Assembly (NCBI RefSeq): GCF_900100015.1
Contig: NZ_FNDD01000016.1
Span: forward strand, 43,771-107,770
DNA: 64,000 nucleotides
Source: Vibrio xiamenensis
GTDB lineage: Bacteria > Pseudomonadota > Gammaproteobacteria > Enterobacterales > Vibrionaceae
Direction: 5' to 3'
Shown here: piece after piece, positions 36,075-46,214 of the stretch
How the letters are laid out: every line of letters begins with the position of its first letter
How positions within the stretch are numbered: position 1 is the first letter of the stretch
Translations under genes and position numbers: made by a program
The notes under the pieces: generated by a model
What the model was told of the DNA's origin: nothing
Databases searched by the model: none
Seen by the model: the letters and a program-made list of their open reading frames with translations, nothing else

Positions 36075-37418
36075 ATGACACTCCATGTTTATGACAAACA
36101 TTCGTATAACTCATTGTATGAATTGAGCGAGCATGATGAGGGGATATTGCGCGATAACCCACGCTCAGATGCAGGGCAAGATTTGCTTTCTAGTTTGAAG
36201 TCAGCGAATAGATGGATTGCTTGCGACTGCAAACAGCCGATGGCTTTGATGTATATCCGGTATAAGGATTTTCATTACAGCTTGGTAAATCATTATGAAA
36301 AAGGGGTTCATGATCCTAGCCGTTGTCGATTTTTTAGCTCGGTTATGGGTGGGCCTAAGGAAGTGACTAGAGATACTGATGAAGCATTGATTGGCGATGA
36401 CCGCGAAGATGCATTTTTCATATTTCGGAAATTTGCCCCTGACGAAGAACAAGATAAAGCGAAGGTAAGTAGCAAGGCCAGTCCTTCACTAAAGAAGAGA
36501 GATTCGTTTTTACGGATATATGACAACTTGATCGAGTCAACTTATCAGAACTTTTTTCATGGCAAACCAATGTTTAGGTCTCAGCTTGCTATAAACAAGA
36601 GGTTGTTTATAGCAAGGGACGCTTCAAGCGAATTCTTTGTAAAGGGAACGAAGAAAAAGCTACTAGATGTTCTTTACGTTGGCAAAAAAGGATATGAAAT
36701 TGCGGTTAGCGAGTTACTAAAGGCAAAGTCGAATATTGTCGATCGTGAGCGGCCCACAGCAATAGTGTTGCTGCTTGTTGATCAGCTAGAGTTCAATAAA
36801 AGGACCAATACATTAGCTTGCGTTTCTTACGATGATGATGGGGTTCCTTCGTTATTGCATCTGAATGACCTCGTAAAACCGCCAGTAATTGAGGCGGATG
36901 TTTCATTACCGATGAAGCAATCGTGTATTGTCATTGCCGGCCTAACATTCATAAATAAAGAAGATGAGCTTCCGGTTGTTGGTAAAGTGGCCATACAGCC
37001 GATCGTCGGTGAAGGTTCTATTTGTCCAGTTGAAAATGCATACGAGAGATGGTTTGTGCTGGTGGCTAACTCAGTGATATTAGAGTGGAAAAAGCGACTA
37101 GGTGAGCAAGAAAAACTATACGTCCAGAAACCATCTTTGATTTCATACGACCCAACACATTCAGAATTTGTTTTGACCCTCAAAACTCAAATTAAGCCGT
37201 TGAGGTGCCTCGTGCGGCTAACCACCACAAGTAATGATTTGGTCGATTTACCGGCTGATAGTTTCACTAATACAAAATTTCAATTTGTAGTCACTTATGA
37301 CGCTCTTGGGTTTAAAGACGATAGAGAAAAATTTGTAAGTGGCTGCATAACGTTATTAAACGAATGCATAAATAGATTGCATTCAATTCAGTATGATAGG
37401 GGAGCTTATGAGTTCTAA
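36075..37418 (+). CDS. Hypothetical ICE protein with N-terminal Cys/His motif (DUF1173-like?)
   Basis: 447 aa from ATG 36075 with AGGTGA upstream. Near residue 45: WIACDCKQPMALMYIRYKDFHYSLVNHYEKGVHDPSRCRFF, a C-x-C...H...C arrangement that could bind zinc and is like the N-terminus of DUF1173-type proteins. The rest is alpha/beta with no catalytic motif recognised (SNIVDRERPTAIVLLLVDQLEF). It lies between relaxase and H-NS-like genes and is likely part of the transfer operon. Confidence 0.62.
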   Translation: MTLHVYDKHSYNSLYELSEHDEGILRDNPRSDAGQDLLSSLKSANRWIACDCKQPMALMYIRYKDFHYSLVNHYEKGVHDPSRCRFFSSVMGGPKEVTRDTDEALIGDDREDAFFIFRKFAPDEEQDKAKVSSKASPSLKKRDSFLRIYDNLIESTYQNFFHGKPMFRSQLAINKRLFIARDASSEFFVKGTKKKLLDVLYVGKKGYEIAVSELLKAKSNIVDRERPTAIVLLLVDQLEFNKRTNTLACVSYDDDGVPSLLHLNDLVKPPVIEADVSLPMKQSCIVIAGLTFINKEDELPVVGKVAIQPIVGEGSICPVENAYERWFVLVANSVILEWKKRLGEQEKLYVQKPSLISYDPTHSEFVLTLKTQIKPLRCLVRLTTTSNDLVDLPADSFTNTKFQFVVTYDALGFKDDREKFVSGCITLLNECINRLHSIQYDRGAYEF

Positions 37419-37845
37419 CAGTACTCGGTTATCCGCGGATGTGATAGCCAACTTTTCAAAGAAATTAACGAAGCAACGCACAGTCGAGCAACTTATTGAA
37501 AGTATACCGGAGTCATCATTTCAAGCCGTAGCAACTCTCCTGACAAATGCGATTGAAGACAGAAACTCACGTATTGAGATGAAAGCCAAAGAAGAACAGC
37601 GAAAAGCAGAGCGTTTAGAATCCATACTAGGAGCTGTTGAATCTGAGATGATTCACAATGGTTTAGATCACACTGACCTTTTAAACAAGTTGGTAAAGCG
37701 TGACAAACTATATGCATTCATCGATGAAGGTGGAAAATTGGCAACTTGGCCAGGAAAGGGGCCAACGCCAACGCCATTAAAAAGGTTGATCGAAAAGGGA
37801 GCGAGTCTTGAAGATTTCGAAGTAAATATAGGCAATTTCACTTAG
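37408..37845 (+). CDS. H-NS-family nucleoid protein encoded by the ICE
   Basis: 145 aa from ATG 37408 with GGGGAG upstream, overlapping the end of the preceding gene. A helical N-terminus (AVATLLTNAIEDRNSRIEMKAKEEQRKAERLESIL) suits oligomerisation. The C-terminal DNA-binding domain is YAFIDEGGKLATWPGKGPTPTPLKRLIEKGASLEDFEV. The usual QGR hook in TWxGxGRTP is KGP here. H-NS-like proteins silence AT-rich foreign DNA. Mobile elements often carry their own copy to hide their genes from the host. The large AT-rich regions in this window are plausible targets. Confidence 0.85.
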   Translation: MSSNSTRLSADVIANFSKKLTKQRTVEQLIESIPESSFQAVATLLTNAIEDRNSRIEMKAKEEQRKAERLESILGAVESEMIHNGLDHTDLLNKLVKRDKLYAFIDEGGKLATWPGKGPTPTPLKRLIEKGASLEDFEVNIGNFT

Positions 37846-37857
37846 TGCCGATTTTAA

Positions 37858-37884
37858 AAATGCGCCTTTAGAAAGGCGCATTTC
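37858..37884 (+). terminator. Terminator of the traI operon
   Basis: AAATGCGCCTTT, AG, AAAGGCGCATTT, just past the H-NS-like gene. Confidence 0.85.
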
Positions 37885-38013
37885 TATTTAAACCATTTTT
37901 GCCCCAAAGTAAGTTTCGTCTCAGATAGTGCATCAGAGATGGTTCTTGATTTTGCTATACTAAAAATAATCCCAAAAGTGGTGTAAACCGTGTATTAGAG
38001 AGTCTGTACTCGT

Positions 38014-38784
38014 TTATAGGTTTGCAGTGCGGTATTTTCTTGGTGTCTGATTGAACAGCTTTTTAAAAGCCTGTACATAGGATGAATCAGATGCGTACCC
38101 CAACTCCATAGCAATTTCCTGTATGCTCATTTTCGAGCTTAATAATGGCAGAGATAAAACCAGCCTTATATTTTGTCGCCACAGAGCAAATGATTGAGAG
38201 AACTCTTTCGCACATAATCTGGATAATGTGCGCTCAGATGCTCCGACTTTTTTTGCCCATTCTTTTAACGTAAACGGTAAGTCAGGTTGCTGTTTAAGCT
38301 GTAGAAAAATAGATAAAAGGCGTTTGTCCGTAGGGATGAGAAGTGGTATTTCATAACTTATTGCTGACTCGATTTGATCTCGTAAGACCGTTAACAAATG
38401 TGCCAAGTTGGATTCCGATTGTGAGAGCGTATCACTTTCAAATAAAAGCAATATCAACTCTTTGAGGAACAAGTTTACCTGACAGGATTTAGGCTCACTT
38501 CCATACTGCACATGTTTGTTAGGGTTGAGGTAAATCGCTAAAAATTGTGTGTCTGTAATTGCAACAGATTTATGAATGGTATTGGCGGGGATAAAGAGCA
38601 TACCATTGTGAGGGACTATTCCACTTTTATCACTAATGTCTGATTGTAACAAACCTTGGCGCGGGAAGACGATTTGGTGCCATGGATGTGAATGGAAATC
38701 ATCAATATAACCAGAGGCCATGATAGTCGTTTTAGTTATAAATTGTTTATCTGGAAAATCTCTGATTAAATCGTTAGCTTGCAT
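38014..38784 (-). CDS. AraC-family regulator with N-terminal cupin
   Basis: 256 aa. The N-terminal cupin (FHSHPWHQIVFPRQG, HNGMLFIPANTIHKS) is a ligand-sensing barrel. The C-terminal two HTH motifs are KKVGASERTLSRLCAKEFSQSF and MSIQEIAMELGYASDSSYVQAFKKLFNQTPRKYR, typical of AraC proteins. It faces away from the amidotransferase gene at 38888 with about 100 bp between starts, so it probably regulates that gene and the exporter next to it. Confidence 0.9.
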   Translation of the reverse strand: MQANDLIRDFPDKQFITKTTIMASGYIDDFHSHPWHQIVFPRQGLLQSDISDKSGIVPHNGMLFIPANTIHKSVAITDTQFLAIYLNPNKHVQYGSEPKSCQVNLFLKELILLLFESDTLSQSESNLAHLLTVLRDQIESAISYEIPLLIPTDKRLLSIFLQLKQQPDLPFTLKEWAKKVGASERTLSRLCAKEFSQSFALWRQNIRLVLSLPLLSSKMSIQEIAMELGYASDSSYVQAFKKLFNQTPRKYRTANL

Positions 38785-38887
38785 AAATGGCGGCTTATCT
38801 ATATTAATTGTCAGTTATTATAAATTACGCCAGTTTGTTTTGATATAACATCATCAGTCAATTGTTATCAAAAAACAAAAGGGCCAA

Positions 38888-39601
38888 ATGATGCACATTC
38901 ACTTTATCATCCATGAACATTTTGAAGCTCCGGGAGCTTATGAGTCTTGGACTAAAACTCACGGCTATACAACTACTTACTCTCGGGTTTATGACGGTGA
39001 CTCTCTTCCGGAAAAAGTAGATGATATCGATTTTCTGATTGTCATGGGAGGCCCACAAGATCCAGTGACCACTATCGAGCAATGTGCTCATTTCGATGCC
39101 AAAGGTGAACAGGCGGTAATTACAAAAGCGATTGATGCAGGAAAAGTCGTACTTGGTATTTGTTTGGGATCTCAACTCATTGGTGAAGCATTAGGTGCCC
39201 ACTATGCGCATAGCCCTGAACGCGAAATTGGCAAGTTCCCTATCACGCTAACCAAAGACGGCAGTACCCATCCACTGTTTGACCATTTTGGCACCGTTCT
39301 GGAAGTGGGCCATTGGCACAACGACATGCCGGGACTGACTCAAGATGCAAAAATCATTGCGTACAGTGAAGGCTGTCCTCGACAAATCGTTGCTTATAGC
39401 GATTTGGTGTTTGGTTTTCAGTGTCATATGGAATTGACTAAAGATGTTGTAGCGTTGCTGATAGAAAATGATGATTTCAGCGAGGCAGCAAACTATCGTT
39501 TCGTTGATGAGCCTGAAGTACTATTGAATCATGACTATGATGAGATGAACCAAAAGCTACACGATTTTTTGGATAAACTAGCGAAAGCCTATCACGCATA
39601 A
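38888..39601 (+). CDS. Class I glutamine amidotransferase-like protein
   Basis: 237 aa. The nucleophile elbow is LGICLGSQLIGEALGA with Cys92. His180 and Glu182 in GFQCHMELTKD complete the triad. GGPQDPV near residue 55 is the oxyanion region. Such proteins release ammonia from glutamine or act on gamma-glutamyl bonds. It lies between an AraC regulator and a LysE exporter, suggesting a small amino-acid or amine detoxification unit. A terminator at 39633-39656 separates it from the exporter. Confidence 0.87.
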   Translation: MMHIHFIIHEHFEAPGAYESWTKTHGYTTTYSRVYDGDSLPEKVDDIDFLIVMGGPQDPVTTIEQCAHFDAKGEQAVITKAIDAGKVVLGICLGSQLIGEALGAHYAHSPEREIGKFPITLTKDGSTHPLFDHFGTVLEVGHWHNDMPGLTQDAKIIAYSEGCPRQIVAYSDLVFGFQCHMELTKDVVALLIENDDFSEAANYRFVDEPEVLLNHDYDEMNQKLHDFLDKLAKAYHA

Positions 39602-39632
39602 AGTTAAGTTTCTGGTTGCTTTTTATTTTATC

Positions 39633-39656
39633 ACCGGCTCATTGAGCTGGTTTTTT
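39633..39656 (+). terminator. Terminator after amidotransferase gene
   Basis: ACCGGCTC, ATT, GAGCTGGT, six T. Confidence 0.75.
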
Positions 39657-39683
39657 ATAGATAGATAGTTAGTGAGGAAACAC

Positions 39684-40319
39684 ATGGACATTGATTTGCA
39701 AGCATACATGCCAATATTGGCAATTACTGGAGCGCTTACTCTCGGCGCTATGAGTCCGGGTCCCAGCTTTATCTTTGTTGCCAGACGAGCAATTTCACTT
39801 TCAAGACGGCATGGGATTTTTACCGCGTTAGGTATGGGGACGGGAGCATTAGTTCTATCGGTTGCCGCCTTACTCGGATTACAAACGATTTTTAGCCTGA
39901 TGCCGGTAAGCTATTCAATATTTAAAATTGCAGGCGGATGCTATCTCTTGTTTTTGGCATTTGGAATTGTGAGATCAGCTCGAATCCCGTTACAGTCCAT
40001 AGATGCTACTCGATGCCAAAACATTTCCTTATTTCCTTCGTACTTACTAGGTTTAGGAACCCAACTCAGCAACCCCAAAACAGCCATCGTATTTGCCAGC
40101 GTATTTACAACACTCCTACCGCAAAACATACCTACGTATTTCTATATTGTGGTTCCAATATGCACATTTTTGAATAATGCAGGATGGTATCTTATTGTAG
40201 CTTTAGTTTTATCTGCTTCAGGCCCTCGTCAAGCGTACTTAAAATTTAAACAATTTATTGATTATTTGTCTGGGTCAGTGATGGGGGGATTAGGATTGAA
40301 ATTAATCATCAGTCGCTAA
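39684..40319 (+). CDS. LysE/RhtB-family amino-acid exporter
   Basis: 211 aa from ATG 39684, with GAGGAAACAC upstream; the in-frame ATG 12 bp earlier has no ribosome site. The family signature GAMSPGPSFIFVARRAISLSRRHGIFTALGMGTGALV lies in the first quarter, followed by hydrophobic segments (about six in all). These proteins export amino acids such as lysine, homoserine or threonine across the inner membrane. The neighbouring AraC regulator and amidotransferase suggest a linked amino-acid or amide response. Confidence 0.9.
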   Translation: MDIDLQAYMPILAITGALTLGAMSPGPSFIFVARRAISLSRRHGIFTALGMGTGALVLSVAALLGLQTIFSLMPVSYSIFKIAGGCYLLFLAFGIVRSARIPLQSIDATRCQNISLFPSYLLGLGTQLSNPKTAIVFASVFTTLLPQNIPTYFYIVVPICTFLNNAGWYLIVALVLSASGPRQAYLKFKQFIDYLSGSVMGGLGLKLIISR

Positions 40320-40351
40320 CAAATCTCGGCCCCAAAGCGTCTTTCACTGTC

Positions 40352-40398
40352 ATTACGCAACTTGCGTAACGCATGTTGTGAAACGCACGTTGCGTAAT
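40352..40398. repeat. TTGCGTAA inverted/direct repeat cluster
   Basis: TTACGCAA at 40353-40360, TTGCGTAA at 40362-40369 and 40390-40397. The outer pair forms perfect 10-bp arms (ATTACGCAAC / GTTGCGTAAT). Lies between the exporter stop and a terminator. Function unknown. Confidence 0.6.
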
Positions 40399-40501
40399 CA
40401 ACTCAAAAGTGCCCCTTTCTTTGTTTACAGCTTTTTACCATTAGCCATGCTTTCATGGTTTTCCACAACAATTCTAATGACTCGGTTGCTCATATACAGA
40501 A

Positions 40502-40528
40502 AAGCCAGCAACATCACGTTGCTGGCTT
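40502..40528. terminator. Hairpin between exporter and hydrolase genes
   Basis: AAGCCAGCAAC, ATCAC, GTTGCTGGCTT. It may end transcripts from either side; it lies 27 bp past the hydrolase stop. Confidence 0.65.
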
Positions 40529-40554
40529 ATCAACCCATCACAATATTTCATGTT

Positions 40555-41406
40555 TTAACGATGTTTAGTTGTGAACTGAAGTATAAGTTCGTTAATTTCA
40601 GCAGGCTTATCGAGTTGTACCCAGTGGGTCGCATCATTTACACACGCAAACTCAAAACTGGCATTTTCACCGATGAAGTGCACAGAGTCTTTCATCTGTT
40701 TTTCGCCTAAATAGTGGTCATGTTCAGACCAGATACCTAGGCAAGGTGCTTGAACTAAGCCCAAATCTTCAGCTTTCATCGGGCTTTTTAAATTCAACGC
40801 ATTGCGATACCAATTCAGCCCAGGGATAATATCGCCACCTGCTTTAAAGACGTCTTTCCAATGCTCCCACTCCGGATGGTTACGCGTCCATTCTCTAAAT
40901 AGCTTCCACTCATCAGCGGCGAGCAGATCTTGTGCCATCGGCAGTTGGAAGAAAAAGAAATACCATGACATTTCGCGTTGCGCGATATCCGGCATGCTCA
41001 ACAAGCCAAATGGATGGCCCACAGAAATAGCGGTCAGTGATTTCGTGGCCTGCGGATAAATGCCTGCAAATGCCCAAGAGACAGCCGCGCCCCAGTCGTG
41101 CCCAACGATATGCGCTTTTTCGATATCAAGGTGATCGATCACCGCTTTAACATCCGATGCAAGCATGGTGATGTGGTAGTACTGTTTCTCAATCGGTTTA
41201 GATGTTTTGCCATAGCCACGCATATCTAACGTAATCACGCGGTAACCCGCATTGACAAAGGGACCGATTTGATGGCGCCAAGCATTGGCAGAATCGGGGA
41301 AACCATGCACGAAAACAATCGGTTCACCTTGGCCTTTTTCATAAGCCTGAATAGTGATATCGCCATGTTTAATCTGGAAACTTCTGCCTAACAGTGATGT
41401 ATTCAT
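40555..41406 (-). CDS. Alpha/beta hydrolase (epoxide hydrolase/haloalkane dehalogenase type)
   Basis: 283 aa from ATG 41406 with GAGAG upstream. HGFPDSANAW at 34-43 forms the oxyanion region; GHDWGAAVSW at 102-111 holds nucleophile Asp104; the C-terminal ATHWVQLDKP supplies the catalytic His. An Asp nucleophile in GHDWG is the mark of soluble epoxide hydrolases and dehalogenases. A cap region (WYFFFFQLPMAQDLLAADEW) lies after the first half. No signal peptide. It is downstream of the broken alkylsulfatase-like gene in the same direction and may have been its operon partner. Confidence 0.88.
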   Translation of the reverse strand: MNTSLLGRSFQIKHGDITIQAYEKGQGEPIVFVHGFPDSANAWRHQIGPFVNAGYRVITLDMRGYGKTSKPIEKQYYHITMLASDVKAVIDHLDIEKAHIVGHDWGAAVSWAFAGIYPQATKSLTAISVGHPFGLLSMPDIAQREMSWYFFFFQLPMAQDLLAADEWKLFREWTRNHPEWEHWKDVFKAGGDIIPGLNWYRNALNLKSPMKAEDLGLVQAPCLGIWSEHDHYLGEKQMKDSVHFIGENASFEFACVNDATHWVQLDKPAEINELILQFTTKHR

Positions 41407-41474
41407 GATCATTTACTCTCAATCGTCTCAGGTAGTTGATTTGAACTACCTGAGCGTTGTTGTGAATTATTTGA

Positions 41475-43256
41475 TTACTGCTCAAATTTATCGAAAAGGT
41501 TAAGGATCTGAATCGCTTCTTTATCAGAACCTTTGGTCACTTTTGCTTTGCCGTTGGTTAATTCGGTCGCTAGATCTGATTGATTAAGGTAGATTCGAGC
41601 CCAAGTCGCGCCATCCATTGACAGTTCGATATCCGGTTTTTGATAGTGCGTTGCAACGTTTTCAACATACTCAGCAACGCCACGACGAACGTGTAAACCG
41701 ACGTTTTTTTCACCAAAGTTGAATGCCAACATTTTATCTACATTTTCTGATTTTTTAGGGTCGATACGTACACGGTGATAGTTCAGGTATGTATCTGGAT
41801 CCGCAGCAACCACTTCTACTTTAGGTGGCAGTAGTTTTGGAATTGTCTCCAGTCCCTCTAGAGCACGAGCTTCACTGATAGTAAACGAACGGCCGATAGA
41901 GCTAACCGAAATTTGGCCTAGTTTACGTAAAGAATCTGCTTTGAGTTGGCGAGCTTCTTGATTGTTAGGGTCGATTAGGTATACATGGTTAACCAATTGA
42001 GCAGACCATGCATACTCTTTGTTATCATACGCATCTTTCGCCGCAGCAATGACTTTGTCTTCGCCTCCCATTAATTTCACTAGGCGTGTCGACTCTTCTT
42101 TCTTCGGTAATTGATACAATTTCGTTGCATCACGGTCATACCATCCTAGGCCTTGATAGAAAGTGGCTGGGGTATACCAATTTGATTCACCGTATGACTC
42201 TTTGTTGTATGCCGCATCAGCTAGATGCTTTGGTTTGTATACAAAGTAGCGTAATTCATCAGGACCTAAACCTAGAAGAATGCCGCGCAATGCTTGGTCA
42301 TAAGTCAGTGTAATCATGTCACTGTAATTAATGAGAGTTTCACTCACTTTCTGGGCACCTTTTACTGCACGAGTGTGCGTACTTACTAGGTATTCAGGCT
42401 TAAGATCACGCATTAATGTAAGAGCATCACGCCACTCTTGTGGATCGCGATAACTAGCGCCACGCAGTGAATAGAGGTTTACAGTACCAGGCCAGAAGAA
42501 ATTGTTCATGACCACTTTCTTGCTAGGGATCCATGCTGTGACGCTATAATCATCCGATTTGTAATCGGTGAAAAACTGAATATCAAGGCCTGCGACGTTT
42601 ACAGTTTCTCCATTTTTAACTGTACGGTTAACAGGTAAAAAAGCAGGTTCTTTAAATTCCAGTTTCCCAGCTAAGCCTGCATCTTTACCCTATGATGGTA
42701 AGAAAGTGCTGAACTGAATCGCAGCTCGTGCAGACATAACAGGGCCAAGTTCAGGAATCGTTGCTTTTAACCCGCCACTTTGAAGATTTTCTTTGACAGT
42801 GTCATTTAGCTTTTCATGACCAATTATGGTGACTTTGCTAGGGTCATCAACCATGGCTCCACCACCAAGTGCGTAGTGAGAGTGACTATAAATGATCGCT
42901 TTAATTGGTTTCTTACTGATTTCTTTTTCAATAATTTCACGTATGTGTTTGCCTTCTTCAGCATAATCGCCCGTGTCGTATACGATTAAACCATCGGGCG
43001 CTTCAATCACGGTGGCATTAGCAATAGAAAGTCCACCGACTACCCACACACCGTCAGTCACTTTTTCTACGGTTTTTTCTGTGTAGACATTTTGAGGCAT
43101 TACCTCAAGTACTTCTGCATTAATTACTGCTCCGTTGGGCGCAGTAACAAGTTTTGCAGAGCCGTCCATGTAGCGGGATGGGTATTCTTGGGCATAAACG
43201 GTTCCAGCCGATAGCGCTAACGCTATTAGTGAAAGTGAAAAGATAGGTTTCTTCAT
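41475..43256 (-). pseudogene. Alkylsulfatase-like metallo-beta-lactamase-fold protein broken by amber codon
   Basis: From ATG 43256 the frame has a signal peptide (MKKPIFSLSLIALALSAGTVYA) and MBL-fold lead-in, reads to QFSTFLPS, meets TAG at 42690-42692, and continues in frame with GKDAGLAGKLEFKEPAFLPVNRTVK to 41475. Total about 593 codons. The C-terminal part has the helical dimerisation and SCP2-like domains of SdsA-type alkylsulfatases (AAKDAYDNKEYAWSAQLVNHVYLIDP). The metal motif expected as HxHxDH is HSHYAL at 125-130, lacking Asp and the third His. A second oddity therefore precedes the stop. Divergent from the LysR gene at 43406. Confidence 0.82.
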
Positions 43257-43405
43257 ATTTCGCTCACTAATCAAGGTGGTAGATATGTATCAATTCAATA
43301 TGTATATCAGTAGATAACAGTTATTCTTGAATGAGGTTAGCGCAAAACTTACTATTCCCTAAGGGACTTATTTTCAATTCAATATTTCCTATTTGGAATC
43401 GAAAC

Positions 43406-44356
43406 ATGCACGAAAAAACACTACTTACTAAAGACTTAAACTTACTATTGCTACTATCCACATTGCATGAAGAGAGAAGTACGGCTAGCGCAGCTGAGCG
43501 CTTGTTCGTTACGCAATCAGCAGTAAGCAAAGGCCTAAAGAAGTTGCGAGAGCAGCTTAACGACCCGCTTTTTGTTCGAACGAGAGGCAGCTTTGTCCCG
43601 ACAGAAAGATGTGATGAATTAGTGGGTAAAATTACTCCGATACTCGATGACATCAAGAATGTTTACATCGGTACTTCAGATCAATTCTCAAGGAGTGAAT
43701 ATAGTGGTGAGATTTGTGTTGCTATTAACACAACCATGAACTTTGCGTTTGGTGATGAAGTCTACCGTCAGTTACATGGTGATTTTCCAGACGCAACCAT
43801 CCGTATTATGAATTGGTCTGATTCGACGGAGCAGCGACTGTTAAACAACAAAATTCAAATTGGTATTAATTACTATCCGATTGATGTATCAAAAGATTTG
43901 AACAGTGATGTGATGTTTCAGGAGCAATTTCATCTCATCACACGAAAAAGTCATCCGTTAAGTGACAAAAAGCTAGTGAGTTTAAACGACGTAACGCAAC
44001 ACCCTTTTGTCGTCTCTGTTATCCCAAATTACAGCGCCCAAAAAAGTAAAATTGAATACGTATTAAATAAAATGAAACTCAAGTCAAAAATAGTCCTGCG
44101 TAGTGACAATGTTAACCTGTGTCTGGATGTACTGAATCAGTCAGATGCCATTATGCCTATACATAGCTTATTTAAGAATAAAGTTTCTTCCGATTACTCA
44201 ATACTCGATACTGATTTTGATATGGATATCTACGGAAAGAGTATGTATGTAGCGTTATTCTATACCAGTCAACTCACTACAACTCAGTTGGGCACGGAGG
44301 TATTCGGCTCCGTAAAAAAAGCGCTTTATAAGTTAAGGACGAACGGTATTGCTTGA
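43406..44356 (+). CDS. LysR-family regulator divergent from the sulfatase-like pseudogene
   Basis: 316 aa from ATG 43406 (MHEKTLLTKDLNLLLLL); the frame extends upstream but without a plausible start. The HTH is ERSTASAAERLFVTQSAVSKGLKKLREQLNDPLFVRTRGSFVPT. The effector domain follows. Only about 150 bp separates it from the start of the broken alkylsulfatase-like gene, so that gene was probably its target. It resembles the LysR at 13655 in HTH spacing and in its sulfatase neighbour. Confidence 0.88.
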   Translation: MHEKTLLTKDLNLLLLLSTLHEERSTASAAERLFVTQSAVSKGLKKLREQLNDPLFVRTRGSFVPTERCDELVGKITPILDDIKNVYIGTSDQFSRSEYSGEICVAINTTMNFAFGDEVYRQLHGDFPDATIRIMNWSDSTEQRLLNNKIQIGINYYPIDVSKDLNSDVMFQEQFHLITRKSHPLSDKKLVSLNDVTQHPFVVSVIPNYSAQKSKIEYVLNKMKLKSKIVLRSDNVNLCLDVLNQSDAIMPIHSLFKNKVSSDYSILDTDFDMDIYGKSMYVALFYTSQLTTTQLGTEVFGSVKKALYKLRTNGIA

Positions 44357-44401
44357 TATCTGGGGCAAGCAAGCTTAGATTGGGGCTAACTCTTCGGGAC
44401 A

Positions 44402-44591
44402 TTAAGCATCCATAGTTGCCACTTTTTCTTTAAGCCATTGCGAAAATGCGCTAAACCTCGGGCGGACTTCATGCCCTTTTGGACATATCAAGTCATAGCC
44501 AAATCCTGAAGGTACACGTTTGAATGGCGCAATCAGCTCTCCAGAGTCTAGGTGGGGTTTGATTAAATGGTAGCGTCCCATCGCGATTCCC
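44402..44591 (-). pseudogene. C-terminal remnant of a LysR-type regulator cut by IS DNA
   Basis: About 62 residues (GIAMGRYHLIKPHLDSGELIAPFKRVPSGFGYDLICPKG...FSQWLKEKVATM) match the end of GcvA-like LysR effector domains. The coding sequence is cut at 44591/44592, where the partial IS end begins. The N-terminal two thirds of the gene are missing from this window. Confidence 0.8.
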
Positions 44592-44804
44592 TGTAGTGGC
44601 ATAGTGAATTTGGCCACCTGATTAGAGGTGTTAAGATACACCTCATAGCATGACAGGTGAAACTATGATTAAGCGTACCAGACGTACTTTCAGTGCGGAA
44701 TTTAGACTCGAAGCAGCGCAACTTGTTCTCGACCAAAACTACACCGTTGTTGAAGCCGCAAAAGCCATGGGCGTGGGTAAATCGACAATGGACAAGTGGG
44801 TAAG
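44592..44804 (+). mobile_element. Truncated left end of the IS3-family element
   Basis: 213 bp nearly identical to 44949-45161, the first part of the full IS, with only a couple of base changes (for example ATGATTAAG versus ATGACTAAG). It contains the left terminal repeat and the first third of orfA, ending in GACAAGTGGGTAAG. It is followed by 144 bp of unrelated DNA and then the complete copy. Confidence 0.85.
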
Positions 44805-44991
44805 CCGCCCAGAGCTAAGAGAACATTTTGGGTCAGGTAATACATCCAGCGAGAGGCAGACGCCTCATCCGGTACTCAGGGTGGTGACCATGATGAATGT
44901 ACGCTCTCATGTCATTGTCGATGCCGCTATAAGTCCATATCGTCGAGGTGTAGTGGCATAGTGAATTTGGCCACCTGATTAGAGGTGTTAA

Positions 44992-46199
<1,208 letters not shown>

Positions 46200-46214
46200 C
46201 CACTACAATATAAC

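Noticed and set aside
40378..40710. 110-aa rightward frame over the hydrolase 3' end
   Set aside because: Antisense to a well-supported hydrolase and crossing a terminator hairpin.
14800..44380. Recurrent TTTGGGGC strings (near 14808, 15437, and inverted near 37905 and 40332)
   Set aside because: Only 8-12 bases are shared, in variable contexts; not enough to call attachment sites.
44650..44961. Frame starting like IS OrfA at the left IS fragment
   Set aside because: Only the first third is IS sequence; the rest is unrelated DNA, so it is a remnant, not a gene.
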